Source of the DNA: Salinarimonas soli
Lineage (GTDB): Bacteria > Pseudomonadota > Alphaproteobacteria > Rhizobiales > Beijerinckiaceae
Reading direction: 5' to 3'
NCBI RefSeq assembly: GCF_008386575.1
Contig: NZ_VUOA01000028.1
Location: forward strand, 182,597 to 246,596
DNA: 64,000 nucleotides
The notes beneath the pieces were generated by a model, which saw only the letters and a list, made by a program, of their open reading frames with translations, had not been told where the DNA came from and ran no database searches. The position numbers were made by a program, and so were the translations under genes. Below, piece after piece: positions 42,943 to 52,059 of this stretch. Position 1 is the first letter of the stretch. Every line of letters begins with the position of its first letter.

Positions 42943-43542
42943 GTGCTCGCCCTCTCACGCTCGCTTCCGCCCCTCGCCTACGCACTCTACAGCCTCGCCC
43001 TGGCGCTGATCCTGGGTCTCGGAACCGCCTATTGGTCGGTGCGCGGCACGTATCCGCTCGGGCGCACGCAGACCCAGGGCTGGACCGCCTTCCCGAAGCT
43101 CGGCGCCCGGGACGTCGATCCCTATGCCCGCGCGATCCTGGCCCGCACGGGCGACATCCCCTTAGGCCTCGGCGAGGGCATCGCGCTCCTGGCGGAGGCC
43201 GATTCGGAGGGGCGGGCGCTCGATGCGGCCTGCCGCTACCGGATCTCCGGGATCACCCCTGTGGCGCGGTTCTGGACGCTCACGCTCTACGGGCCCGACG
43301 GCCGCCCCGTGCGCACCGAGCTCGAGCGCAGCGGCTTCACCTCCGCCGAGGTCGTGCGGGACGCCGAGGGACACTTCGAGATCGCCCTGGCGCGCCTGCC
43401 GCAGGCGGGGAACTGGCTGCAGACCCCGGCGCAGGGACGCCTGCGGGCCATCCTGAGGCTCTACGACACGCCCGTCGCGGGGAGCCTGTCGTGGCTCGAT
43501 CCCGGCAGCCTCCCGACAGTGCGGCGGGAGGGCTGCCCATGA
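42943..43542 (+). CDS. DUF1214 domain protein
   Basis: This 199-residue protein has an N-terminal membrane helix (about 11-30) and an extracytoplasmic domain with VRGTYPLG, CRYRISGITPVARFWTLTLY and the end NWLQTPAQGRLRAILRLYDTP, which match DUF1214. Its function is unknown. The start is GTG 42943 behind CAGGAGG. The next gene overlaps its stop and encodes the usual partner, DUF1254. Confidence 0.85.
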   Translation: MLALSRSLPPLAYALYSLALALILGLGTAYWSVRGTYPLGRTQTQGWTAFPKLGARDVDPYARAILARTGDIPLGLGEGIALLAEADSEGRALDAACRYRISGITPVARFWTLTLYGPDGRPVRTELERSGFTSAEVVRDAEGHFEIALARLPQAGNWLQTPAQGRLRAILRLYDTPVAGSLSWLDPGSLPTVRREGCP

Positions 43543-44105
43543 CCGATCTCGGCCGCTTCATCGTCGCGACCCTGTGCGGGCTGGCCCTCGCCGGCATGGT
43601 GCATATCGGAGCCATCCTGGCGATGCCCTTTTTCGCCGAAGGGGACGCCCTCTCGCGGCTGCGCGCCACGAGCGCCTCCAATAACGCCGAGCTCCTCGAC
43701 GGGACCGCCGCCGGCTGGCTGCCCACGCCCGATCCGGCCGTGATGGTGGGCGCCTGCGCCTACAATCTCGACGAGGGCCCCCTGAGGATCAGCGCCCGCG
43801 CCCGCGGCCTGTTCCAGTCCGTCTCGCTGCACGGGCGGGGCAGCGGCGTCTATTATGCGCTCACCGACCGGGCGGCCGTGCGCGGCGCCCTCGACCTCGT
43901 GATCATGACCCAGCGCCAGCTCGACCTCACCCAGGCCACGGAGGACGAGGACGAACCCTCCCGGGACCTGCGCATCGTAGCCCCCAACCGCACGGGCTTC
44001 GTGATCGTGCGCGTCCTCGCCGCCTTCCCGAGCCAGCGCGCCGCCGCGATCGACGCCGTGCGCGCCGTGGGCTGCACCACGGACCCGCTGCCGAACGAGT
44101 CGTGA
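43539..44105 (+). CDS. DUF1254 domain protein
   Basis: This 188-residue protein has an N-terminal membrane helix (about 8-30) and a soluble domain containing DPAVMVGACAYNLDEGPLRI. DUF1254 and DUF1214 are often fused or adjacent; here they are adjacent, with ATG 43539 overlapping the DUF1214 stop by 4 bp. Together they probably form an envelope complex of unknown function. The 3' end leads into tRNA-Ser about 100 bp later. Confidence 0.82.
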   Translation: MTDLGRFIVATLCGLALAGMVHIGAILAMPFFAEGDALSRLRATSASNNAELLDGTAAGWLPTPDPAVMVGACAYNLDEGPLRISARARGLFQSVSLHGRGSGVYYALTDRAAVRGALDLVIMTQRQLDLTQATEDEDEPSRDLRIVAPNRTGFVIVRVLAAFPSQRAAAIDAVRAVGCTTDPLPNES

Positions 44106-44207
44106 TGCGCCGCCCTCCCTGGCCCGCGATCCGCTCCGCCTCGCCTTGACGAACCGGCCCGCTTCGCGCCATATGCCGTCACCGTCCGGCCTCGCGCCGG
44201 GCCGCCT

Positions 44208-44300
44208 GGAGACGTGGCCGAGTGGCTGAAGGCGGCGGTTTGCTAAACCGTTATACGGGGATAACCCGTATCAGGGGTTCGAATCCCCTCGTCTCCGCCA
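44208..44300 (+). tRNA. tRNA-Ser (anticodon GCT)
   Basis: This 93-nt sequence has the long variable arm of a class II tRNA. Acceptor stem GGAGACG pairs with CGTCTCC, the anticodon loop TTGCTAA holds GCT, and the variable arm pairs ATACGGG with CCCGTAT. The T-arm is GGTTCGAATCC-like and CCA is encoded. Confidence 0.96.
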
Positions 44301-44673
44301 CGGCCCTCCTCCTCGAAGCCCGTCTGCCACAGGTCCTTCTCGTCGGGCCTGCACACGGCCCCGGTTTGCGCTGGACCGAAGGGCTTCCGTCGCGCGCCTA
44401 ACCCGGACGCCAGCAACCCTGCTTCGATCGCTGCCGAGGCGGCTGCGATACCTCGGCAGTTTCGTCCTAGGCACCGGCCGCCGCAGCTCGTGCTGTCGCG
44501 GGAACCGGTCCCCTGCCGCGATCGCCTCGCGCATCGGGCGGCCGTCCTGGGGCTTCCGACATGCGCTCCAGAGCACGGGATGCCCAACGCCTGGCAGCCG
44601 CACCGCCTCGTGCGGCCTTGACGAGCCGTTTCCAACGCCAGACAAGGTTTCCGATCATGCGTTCGGAGCCCTC
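44301..44673. other. Gene-free stretch after tRNA-Ser
   Basis: These 373 bp carry no convincing gene. The 3' end of a tRNA-Ser is a common integration site, so I looked for an integrase or a repeated tRNA end and found neither. Confidence 0.4.
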
Positions 44674-45045
44674 ATGCCGGCAGACCCTACCGCTGTCCCC
44701 GTGGTCCTCGCGGGCCATGCGACGACAAGCGACGGACACCGCGGGGTGCTCGGCTTCGATCACCCCGAGCGCGGCCGCCTGGTTCTCGCCATGCCGATCG
44801 AGCAGGCGTCCGCTCTTGCCGCGGCCGGGGTCGCCATGAGCGCCGAGGCCCGGCAGATCCTCGGCGAGGCCGGTCCGGTGCCGCCCACGTTCGAGATCGA
44901 GCGCTGGTCCATGGCACCCGGTGACGACGACATGACCGTGCTCACCTTCCACCTCGCGGGAGGCGGCGCGCTGAGGCTCCTCGTCACCCCGCAGACGCTG
45001 CAGGAACCCGCCTCGACGGCCATCGACGCGACATCGCGATCCTGA
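44674..45045 (+). CDS. Hypothetical protein
   Basis: This 123-residue protein has no membrane segment. Its sequence (for example GFDHPERGRLVLAMPIEQAS and WSMAPGDDDMTVLTFHL) looks like a small alpha/beta or beta-sandwich domain. I do not recognise the family. GGAG lies near ATG 44674. The gene stands alone between tRNA-Ser and kup. Confidence 0.55.
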   Translation: MPADPTAVPVVLAGHATTSDGHRGVLGFDHPERGRLVLAMPIEQASALAAAGVAMSAEARQILGEAGPVPPTFEIERWSMAPGDDDMTVLTFHLAGGGALRLLVTPQTLQEPASTAIDATSRS

Positions 45046-45310
45046 TCGCGGTGCTGCGCCCGGGCGCGCCCGGCACCGTCGCGCGGACGGCTGCCTCACG
45101 TGGCGCGCCCTAGACGCGGGGGATCCCGCTGGCCGTCGCATCGCCCGCCAAGCGGACGCGCGCTGCCATCCCGCTTCACCGGGGCCAGCCGCATCTGCGC
45201 GCCCGCGCCTCAACGATGCGGCCATACCGATGGCCCCTGTGGTGCAACCGCCCGAGGTAGACCGCGTTAGGCAACCATGGGTCTAGCCTTGCGGTGCAGA
45301 TGGGCGTCTG

Positions 45311-47215
45311 ATGTCTGAAGCGGCGATCGTCCAACGCTCACCGGAGGCGGAAGCCGGGCACGCCCATGCGGCCCCGACGTCTTTCTGGGCTCTCACCCTC
45401 GGCTCCATCGGCGTCGTCTACGGCGATATCGGCACCAGCCCTCTTTACGCCCTCAAGGAAAGCCTGGCCGCCGCGACCGGGCACGGAAGCGCGCCGCTCA
45501 CTCGCGGCATGGTCCTAGGGGTCGTCTCGCTGATCCTCTGGGCCTTGATCATCATCGTGACCCTCAAATACGTCGTCCTGGTCCTGCGGGCCGACAACGA
45601 CGGCGAGGGCGGGACCCTGTCGCTCGTCACGCTCGCCCAACGGGCGCTCGGCCCCAGAACCGGGTTCGCGATCGTGCTGGGCATGATCGGGGCCTCGCTG
45701 TTCTATGGCGACGCGATCATCACGCCCGCCATCTCGGTCCTCTCCGCCCTGGAGGGGCTCAAGCTCGTGACACCGGCCTTCGAGCCCTATGTGGTGCCGA
45801 TCAGCTTGTTCATCCTGATCGCCTTGTTCGCGGCCCAGCGGTTCGGGACAGCCAAGGTGGCGACGTTCTTCGGTCCGATCACGACCCTGTGGTTCCTCGT
45901 CATGGGCGTCGGCGGCCTGCTCCACGTCTTCGACGATCCGGCCATCCTCGCCGCGATCAGCCCGACCTACGGCATAGGGTTCCTGCTGAACCACGGGACG
46001 GCGGGGCTCTTTGCCCTAGGCGCCGTGTTCCTCGCGGTGACCGGCGCGGAAGCGCTCTACGCCGATATGGGTCATTTCGGGCGCTCGCCGATCCGGACAG
46101 CCTGGATCGGCTTGGTCCTGCCCGCGCTGGCCCTCAACTATCTCGGCCAGGGCGCGATGCTTCTGGCCGAGCCCGAGAAGCTGGAGAACCCGTTCTTCCT
46201 GCTCTACCCCGCCTGGGCCCTGCTGCCGATGGTGCTCCTGGCGACGGTGGCGACGATCATCGCGAGCCAGGCGGTGATCACGGGCGCGTTCTCGATCTCG
46301 CACCAGGCGATGCAGCTCGGCGTGCTGCCGCGTTTCCGCGTCCTGCGCACGTCCGAGACGGAGAAGGGCCAGATCTACATCCCGATGATCAACTGGCTGC
46401 TCCTCTTCGCCGTCATCCTTCTCGTGGTGCTGTTCAAGACGTCGAGCGCGCTTGCCGCCGCGTACGGCATCGCCGTCACGGGCGACATGGTCATCACCTC
46501 CTGCCTGCTGTTCGTCGTCGCCTCGCGGTTCTGGCGCTGGTCGCCCCTTGCGGCCGGGCTGGTGATCGCACCCTTTCTCCTGATCGAGCTCGTCTTCCTG
46601 TCCGCGAACGCGCTCAAGATCCCCCAGGGCGGCTGGGTTCCCCTGCTGCTCGGGGTCGGGCTGTTCGTCCTCATGCGCACGTGGCGAAAGGGCTCGCGCC
46701 TGCTCGCGGAGCTCACCCACAAGGACCGCCCGCCCCTCGACGCTTTCATCAGGACCGCCGAGGGCAGCTCGTGCCCGCGCGTCCCGGGCACGGCGATCTT
46801 CCTGACCGGGAACGCCATGGACGTGCCTGCCGCGCTCCTGCACAACATGAAGCACAACAAGGTGCTGCATGCGACGAACGTCATCCTGACGATCGTCGTC
46901 GAGGAGGTGCCCCGGATCGCGGGGGAGCGCGCCACCGTCGAGAAGCTCTCCGACGCGTTCTCCCGGGTGACCTTGCGCTTTGGCTTCATGGAAAGCCCGA
47001 ACGTCCCCAAGGCCCTGCGCGAGGCGGGCTTCGACGTCGACGCCGTCTCGTTCTTCCTGTCTCGGCGGGCGCTCGTCGCGTCGGCTCATTCCGGTCTGCC
47101 GCTCTGGCAGGACTACATCTTCATCCCGCTTGCCCGCTCGGCAAGCGACGTCTCGGATCATTTCTGCATCCCCGAGGACCGGGCCGTCGAGGTCGGGTCG
47201 CGGATCGTGATCTAG
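45311..47215 (+). CDS. kup: Kup-type potassium uptake transporter
   Basis: This 634-residue inner-membrane transporter takes up K+ with protons. The family start GSIGVVYGDIGTSPLYALKE (about residues 32-51) is intact, with around twelve membrane helices to about residue 460 and a C-terminal cytoplasmic domain of about 150 residues. ASLFYGDAIITPAISVLSA and ALYADMGHFGRSPIR are typical Kup blocks. Kup carriers work at low pH or low K+. It is monocistronic; a 90-bp gap separates it from the next gene. Confidence 0.96.
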   Translation: MSEAAIVQRSPEAEAGHAHAAPTSFWALTLGSIGVVYGDIGTSPLYALKESLAAATGHGSAPLTRGMVLGVVSLILWALIIIVTLKYVVLVLRADNDGEGGTLSLVTLAQRALGPRTGFAIVLGMIGASLFYGDAIITPAISVLSALEGLKLVTPAFEPYVVPISLFILIALFAAQRFGTAKVATFFGPITTLWFLVMGVGGLLHVFDDPAILAAISPTYGIGFLLNHGTAGLFALGAVFLAVTGAEALYADMGHFGRSPIRTAWIGLVLPALALNYLGQGAMLLAEPEKLENPFFLLYPAWALLPMVLLATVATIIASQAVITGAFSISHQAMQLGVLPRFRVLRTSETEKGQIYIPMINWLLLFAVILLVVLFKTSSALAAAYGIAVTGDMVITSCLLFVVASRFWRWSPLAAGLVIAPFLLIELVFLSANALKIPQGGWVPLLLGVGLFVLMRTWRKGSRLLAELTHKDRPPLDAFIRTAEGSSCPRVPGTAIFLTGNAMDVPAALLHNMKHNKVLHATNVILTIVVEEVPRIAGERATVEKLSDAFSRVTLRFGFMESPNVPKALREAGFDVDAVSFFLSRRALVASAHSGLPLWQDYIFIPLARSASDVSDHFCIPEDRAVEVGSRIVI

Positions 47216-47304
47216 GCGGCTTGCGCAGGGCGCGGTCGGGGTCTCCGGGACGAGGCGCTTCGCGCCGAGTTCGGGGACGAAGCCCGCGCGATCCAGGAGG
47301 CCCG

Positions 47305-48459
47305 ATGATCGAGCTCGACTATCCCGAGATCCGGGAGGCGGTGCGCCGCCTGTGCGAGGAGTTCCCCGGCCCCTATTGGCGAGCGCTGGACCGGGAGGGC
47401 GCCTATCCGGAGGCTTTCGTCACCGCCCTCACCCGGTCGGGCTTCCTCGCCGCCCTGATCCCCGAGGAGTATGGCGGGGCGGGGCTGCCGCTCTCGGCCG
47501 CCGCGGCGATCCTCGAAGAGGTTCAGCGGGCGGGCTGCAACGGGGCCGCCTGCCACGCGCAGATGTACGTGATGGGCACGCTGCTGCGCCACGGCTCGGA
47601 GGCCCAGAAGCAGCGCTGGCTCCCCCCGATCGCCCGGGGCGAGCTTCGCCTCCAGGCCTTCGGGGTGACGGAGCCGACCTCCGGCACCGACACGACCGCG
47701 CTGAAGACCTTCGCCCGGCGGAACGGCGATCACTACGTGGTGCGCGGCCAGAAGATCTGGACGAGCCGGGCGGAGCATTCCGACCTCATGCTGCTCCTTG
47801 CCCGCACGACCCCGCGCGAGGAGGTGGCCAAGCGTACGGACGGGCTCTCCGTCCTTCTCGTCGACATACGCGAGGCGCGGGGGAACGGCCTCACCATCCG
47901 GCCGATCCGCACCATGATGAACCACGCCACCACCGAGGTCTTCCTCGACGACGTTCGGGTGCCCGCCGAGAACCTCGTGGGCGAGGAGGGACGGGGCTTC
48001 CGCTACATCCTGTCGGGCATGAACGCGGAGCGCATCCTCATCGCGTCCGAGTGCGTGGGCGACGCCAAGTGGTTCGTGGAGCGGGCCTCGGCTTACGCCC
48101 GCGACCGCACCGTGTTCGGCCGCCCCATCGGGCAGAACCAGGGCATCCAGTTCCCCATCGCCCGGGCCTACGCCAACATGCGCGCGGCCGAGCTCATGGT
48201 CAGGGAGGCGACGCGCCTCTACGAGGCCGGGCGCGATTGCGGGGCGGAGGCCAACATGGCCAAGATGCTCGCCGCCGACGCGTCCTTCGAGGCCGCCAAC
48301 GCCTGCATCCAAACCTATGGCGGCTTCGGCTTCGCCGAGGAATACGACGTGGAGCGCAAGTTTCGCGAGACCCGCCTCTACCAGGTAGCCCCGATCTCCA
48401 CGAACCTGATCCTCTCCCACCTCGCCGAGCACGTGCTCGGCATGCCGCGGTCCTACTAG
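47305..48459 (+). CDS. Acyl-CoA dehydrogenase
   Basis: This 384-residue flavoenzyme has the FAD-binding regions AFGVTEPTSGTDT and IWTSRAEHSD, the C-terminal helical bundle and YGGFGFAEEYDVERKFRE, where the catalytic-base region of the family lies. It should oxidise an acyl-CoA to the enoyl-CoA and pass electrons to ETF; chain length is not clear from sequence. AGGAGG lies upstream of ATG 47305. It is not next to other beta-oxidation genes. Confidence 0.92.
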   Translation: MIELDYPEIREAVRRLCEEFPGPYWRALDREGAYPEAFVTALTRSGFLAALIPEEYGGAGLPLSAAAAILEEVQRAGCNGAACHAQMYVMGTLLRHGSEAQKQRWLPPIARGELRLQAFGVTEPTSGTDTTALKTFARRNGDHYVVRGQKIWTSRAEHSDLMLLLARTTPREEVAKRTDGLSVLLVDIREARGNGLTIRPIRTMMNHATTEVFLDDVRVPAENLVGEEGRGFRYILSGMNAERILIASECVGDAKWFVERASAYARDRTVFGRPIGQNQGIQFPIARAYANMRAAELMVREATRLYEAGRDCGAEANMAKMLAADASFEAANACIQTYGGFGFAEEYDVERKFRETRLYQVAPISTNLILSHLAEHVLGMPRSY

Positions 48460-48460
48460 G

Positions 48461-48529
48461 ATGGACGCCCTCGCCGTCGAGCGCCTGCTCGCCCGAATCG
48501 GCCGTACCGAGAAGGCGCAGAACGGGTGA
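48461..48529 (+). CDS. Doubtful 22-residue reading frame
   Basis: An ATG one base after the dehydrogenase stop opens a frame for MDALAVERLLARIGRTEKAQ plus two residues, then TGA. The tight spacing suggests either translational coupling to a very small peptide or the truncated start of a lost downstream gene. No family is recognisable. Confidence 0.25.
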   Translation: MDALAVERLLARIGRTEKAQNG

Positions 48530-48706
48530 GCGAACGGCTCGTCTCGGGCTCCCGGGCGACGCTCGCGCCCTATCTGGCTCCCGAACCTCGTCCTCGGGCC
48601 GCAGGCGCGCTTCCCGGGGCATGGGCCGGCATGTCGACGGCTTTGCCGGGAGCAGCAAGAGGGACCGGCTCCTCAAGCGCCACGCTGCACCGAGCGACCG
48701 GTGCCG

Positions 48707-50695
48707 TCAGCCCACCGAGGGCGCCGGTCGCCCGCGGCTCACCCGGCGCAGGATGCGGGAGAGCTCCTCGACGGCGTAGGGCTTGCGGAGGATCTCGAAC
48801 CCTTGAGGCCCCTCCTCGGCGAGCACGTGGCTGTAGCCCGTGGTGAGGACCACCGGAATGTCGGGGTAGCGCCGCCGGATCTCGTGGCCCATCTCGACGC
48901 CGCTCATCCCCGGCATCACCACGTCGGTGAACACCACGTCGAAGCTCTCGGGCCCGCCCCTGAGGATTCCAAGGGCTTCGTCCGCGTTCGCGGCCCAGGT
49001 GGTCTCGTAGCCGAGGTCCTGGAGGAGCTGGGTGGAAAAACGCCCGACCTCCACATTGTCCTCGACCACCAGCACCCGCCGGCCGCGCCCGGCCTCGGCC
49101 GGGCCCTCGCGGTGGCTCGCGGCCGGCCCTGCGCTCGGCTCGACCTCGATCCGGGGCAGGTAGAGGGTGAAGACGGCCCCCTGCCCCTCCCCGCTCTCGA
49201 CCGCGACGTCGCCGCCGGACTGCTTGGCGAAGCCGTAGACCTGGGAGAGCCCGAGCCCCGTGCCCCGGCCCACCTCCTTGGTGGTGAAGAACGGCTCGAA
49301 GATCTGGGCGATGCGGTCGGCCGGGATGCCCGCTCCCGTATCCGCAATGGAGACCGTCACGAAAGCCCCAGGGCCGCCGGCATGGCCGCGCAGCGCGGGC
49401 ATCGCCTCGGCGCTCTCGACCCGGATCGTGAGCGTGCCCTCGCCCTCCATGGCGTCCCGGGCGTTCACGGTCATGTTGACGATCGCGGTCTCGAACTGGT
49501 TGGCGTCCGCCTCGACGAAGCAGCGCCCGCAATCGGCCTGGGTGATCACCCGGATGCGCGAGCCCACGATCGTGGACACCATGTCGGACACCGCGCGGAT
49601 GCGCTGGGTCACGTCGAACACCTCGGGCTTCAAGGCCTGCCGGCGCGCGAAGGCGAGGAGCTGGCTCGTGAGCTTCGCGGCCCGGTCCACCGTATCGGAG
49701 ATCGCGTCCACGTAGCGCTGGCGACGCTCCTCGGTGAGCGACGGGCGGCGCAGGAAGTCGGTGGAGGAGCGGATGATGGTGAGAAGGTTGTTGAAGTCGT
49801 GGGCGACGCCGCCGGTGAGCTGGCCGATCGCCTCCATCTTCTGCGCCTGGCGCAGGGCCGCCTCGGCTTTCAGGAGCTCCGTGGTGCGCTCGACCACCCG
49901 CTGCTCCAGGGTCTCGTTGAGACGGCGCAACGCCTCCGCGGAGGCCCGCCGCTCGTTGATGTCCCGCAGGATCGCGGTGACGAACACCCGGGTGTCGCTG
50001 AGCCAGCGCGAGGCCGAGACCTCGAAGTGGCTCGTGGTACCGTCCTTGCGCCGCGCCACCACCTCGACCGGCCGTTGCAGCGCCTCCCCGGCGAGCACCG
50101 AGCCCCAGAGCTCGTCCCAGGGCCCGTCCTCCGCGAGGAGGAGCCGGATGGGGACCCCGACGAGCTCCTGGGCCTCGTAGCCGAAGCTTCGCGCGGCGGC
50201 GGGGTTGACGAGCTGGATCAAGCCCTCGTCGTCGAGGGTGAGGATCACGTCGGGGGCGCTCGCCACGACGGCGTCGTAGCGGGCGTTCTGACGCTCACGG
50301 AGCACCCGCTCGCGCTCGACCGCCACCGTCACGTCGGTGACCTGGATCAGGCAGTGGGCGCGGGGCTCGCGGCCGATCGGCCGGATCGAGATGTTGTGAA
50401 GGAGCGGGCGGCCCGTGCGGGTCTTCAGCGGCAGGATGCCGGGATGCAGGGCGTGGGTGAGGAGGCTCGACGCCCCCGATTGCAGGGCCTGCCTGATCGC
50501 CGAGGCGATCCGCCCCAAAGCCGCCCCGGGGAACAGCTCGGTGAGATCCCGGCCGAGAGCCCCCTCCACCGGGACGCCGCTCGCCGCCTGCATCCAGTCG
50601 CTCCAGACCACGACCCGCCCCTCGCCGTCGACCACCACGACGCCGACGTCGAGCTCGTCGATCAGGAGGCCCGTGAGGGCCGCGCGGTCATGCAT
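48707..50695 (-). CDS. Soluble hybrid sensor histidine kinase with receiver domain
   Basis: This 662-residue protein has no membrane segment. Two PAS domains (about 8-125 and 138-260) lead through a coiled coil to a kinase core with H-box GGVAHDFNNLLTIIRSS (His299), N-box IVNMTVNARDAM and GTGLGLSQVYGFAKQSGGD. A receiver domain at about 545-660 has Asp591 in VVFTDVVMPGMSG and KPY. It ends the chemosensory operon; its ATG overlaps the CheC-type gene by 8 bp. It could feed phosphate into the pathway or act as an independent sensor. Confidence 0.92.
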   Translation of the reverse strand: MHDRAALTGLLIDELDVGVVVVDGEGRVVVWSDWMQAASGVPVEGALGRDLTELFPGAALGRIASAIRQALQSGASSLLTHALHPGILPLKTRTGRPLLHNISIRPIGREPRAHCLIQVTDVTVAVERERVLRERQNARYDAVVASAPDVILTLDDEGLIQLVNPAAARSFGYEAQELVGVPIRLLLAEDGPWDELWGSVLAGEALQRPVEVVARRKDGTTSHFEVSASRWLSDTRVFVTAILRDINERRASAEALRRLNETLEQRVVERTTELLKAEAALRQAQKMEAIGQLTGGVAHDFNNLLTIIRSSTDFLRRPSLTEERRQRYVDAISDTVDRAAKLTSQLLAFARRQALKPEVFDVTQRIRAVSDMVSTIVGSRIRVITQADCGRCFVEADANQFETAIVNMTVNARDAMEGEGTLTIRVESAEAMPALRGHAGGPGAFVTVSIADTGAGIPADRIAQIFEPFFTTKEVGRGTGLGLSQVYGFAKQSGGDVAVESGEGQGAVFTLYLPRIEVEPSAGPAASHREGPAEAGRGRRVLVVEDNVEVGRFSTQLLQDLGYETTWAANADEALGILRGGPESFDVVFTDVVMPGMSGVEMGHEIRRRYPDIPVVLTTGYSHVLAEEGPQGFEILRKPYAVEELSRILRRVSRGRPAPSVG

Positions 50696-51341
50696 GGGAC
50701 ATGGCGGCCGGGCCGCCGGCCGTCCTTTCGATGAACTCCCCCAAGAGGCCCTTCAGCGCCACGAGGGAGGGCATGTCCATCAGCATCGCCACGTAGCCGT
50801 TGACGTTCCGGTCCCGCACCGCGAAGTCGATGTAGATGAACATCACCACGTCGCCCGCCTCCGGGGGCGGCGCGAGGTCGAAGACTTGGCGGCTCTCGCC
50901 CCGCAGGATCTCGGGCAGGGACACCTTCAGGCTCCGCTGGAGCATGTTGGCGATGGTGGCGAGGCACCCGTTCAGGATGATGTTGCCGGTCTCGGCGAGC
51001 GCCTCCTGCTCCAGCTCGATGATGTCCTCCAGCGGCAGGGTGCCGCCGGTGACCGCCCTGACGAGCTCGAGGCTCTTCGTCTCGGGGAAGATCAGGAGCG
51101 CGCGGCCCGTGATGTCGCCCTGGAAGACTTGGTGGACGGCGACGAGCTTGCTCGCCTCGCGCTCGGCGAGGATCGCGGTGGCCCGGTCGCGGCTCACCAG
51201 GGACACGCTCGGGACCGAGAGGAGGACCTGCGCGCTCACCATCTCCCGCAGGCTCAAGGCGGCGCGGCTGACGCCGAGATTGACGAGCTCGGTGAGGGCG
51301 TCGAGCTCCAGGTCGGTCAGGTCGACCCCGGCGGTGCCCAT
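50688..51341 (-). CDS. cheC: CheC-type CheY-phosphatase
   Basis: This 217-residue protein carries the two phosphatase motifs of the CheC/CheX/FliY family: ELVNLGVSRAALSL (about 18-31) and EALAETGNIILNGCLATIAN (about 107-126), each with the Glu-x2-Asn pair. These residues hydrolyse phospho-CheY in related systems. The linking region is beta-rich, as usual. It should end the signal by dephosphorylating one of the two receivers encoded upstream. ATG 51341 overlaps the stop of the receiver gene by one base. Confidence 0.85.
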   Translation of the reverse strand: MGTAGVDLTDLELDALTELVNLGVSRAALSLREMVSAQVLLSVPSVSLVSRDRATAILAEREASKLVAVHQVFQGDITGRALLIFPETKSLELVRAVTGGTLPLEDIIELEQEALAETGNIILNGCLATIANMLQRSLKVSLPEILRGESRQVFDLAPPPEAGDVVMFIYIDFAVRDRNVNGYVAMLMDMPSLVALKGLLGEFIERTAGGPAAMSHA

Positions 51342-51724
51342 CAGCGTCCGCCCGCGCGCGGGAGCGGCGCGACCTGGTCCAGGAAGGCTTCCATCGCCTG
51401 TTCCGTCAGGGGCTTGGGCAGGAACGTCGTCCCGATCTCGCGGGCGCGGCGCACCACCTCCTCCTGGTGGTTGGCGGAGATCACGGCCACGGGCATCCCG
51501 GGATCGAGCGCCCGCAGCTCGGAGGCGAGGGTGAGCCCGTCGCGCCCCGGCATGTTGAAGTCGAGGAGCGCCATCTGGACGGGCTCCTGCCTCGCCAGCG
51601 CCATCGCCTCGTCCGCGTCGCCCGCCTCGACCCGGACCCAGTCCGGCCGGATGGAGCTCAAGGCCCTCGCGATGGCCATGCGGGCGAGCCTGCTGTCGTC
51701 GACCACCAATACTCTGAAGGGCAT
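51341..51724 (-). CDS. Stand-alone receiver protein, CheY-like
   Basis: This 127-residue protein is a single receiver domain: acidic pocket VVDDSRLARM, phosphoacceptor Asp55 in ALLDFNMPGRDG and Lys in LPKPL. It is the second CheY-like protein in the operon and lies between the STAS and CheC genes, which suggests it is the target of the CheC phosphatase. ATG 51724 follows a 53-bp gap, the only sizeable gap in the operon. Confidence 0.9.
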   Translation of the reverse strand: MPFRVLVVDDSRLARMAIARALSSIRPDWVRVEAGDADEAMALARQEPVQMALLDFNMPGRDGLTLASELRALDPGMPVAVISANHQEEVVRRAREIGTTFLPKPLTEQAMEAFLDQVAPLPRAGGR

Positions 51725-51777
51725 GCTTCCCCCGTCCCCCTGGGGCCCGCTTTCCGCGCCGGGCCCATGTTGATTTC

Positions 51778-52059
51778 TTACGGCATCCCCTCCCCTTTCG
51801 GGAAGGGCCCACCGCGCCTCATGGCCGCACGAAGGGCCGGCTCCACCCATTGGCGGAGGAAGGGGCTCGCGGGCGGCCCCTGGAGCGGGGCCCCCGAGGC
51901 GAGCAGCACCTGCGCCACCGCCCCGTGAAGGCTCTCGCAGGCCCGCCAGTCCACCGCCGCCTCGGGCGAGGCGAGCAGGAGCCGCAGCAGCACCTCCGCG
52001 TCCTCGACGGGGCAAGCTCCCTCCAGCCGGACCAGCTGTCCGTCCAATCGCACGGTCAT
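51778..52059 (-). CDS. STAS-like small protein
   Basis: This 93-residue protein starts MTVRLDGQLVRLEGACPVED and looks like a short STAS (anti-anti-sigma-like) domain of the kind found beside CheA in this sort of operon. The usual phosphorylatable Ser is not obvious; the region VDWRACESLHGAVAQVLLA occupies its place. ATG 52059 overlaps the cheA stop by 4 bp. It may be a scaffold or output protein. Confidence 0.7.
   Translation of the reverse strand: MTVRLDGQLVRLEGACPVEDAEVLLRLLLASPEAAVDWRACESLHGAVAQVLLASGAPLQGPPASPFLRQWVEPALRAAMRRGGPFPKGEGMP

Noticed and set aside
44208-44673. Possible genomic island at tRNA-Ser
   Set aside because: There is no integrase, no duplicated tRNA end and no change in base composition in the following genes.
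45889-47280. Alternative plus-strand frame through kup running into the dehydrogenase gene
   Set aside because: The first part is an out-of-frame reading of kup; only the dehydrogenase part from 47305 is protein-like.
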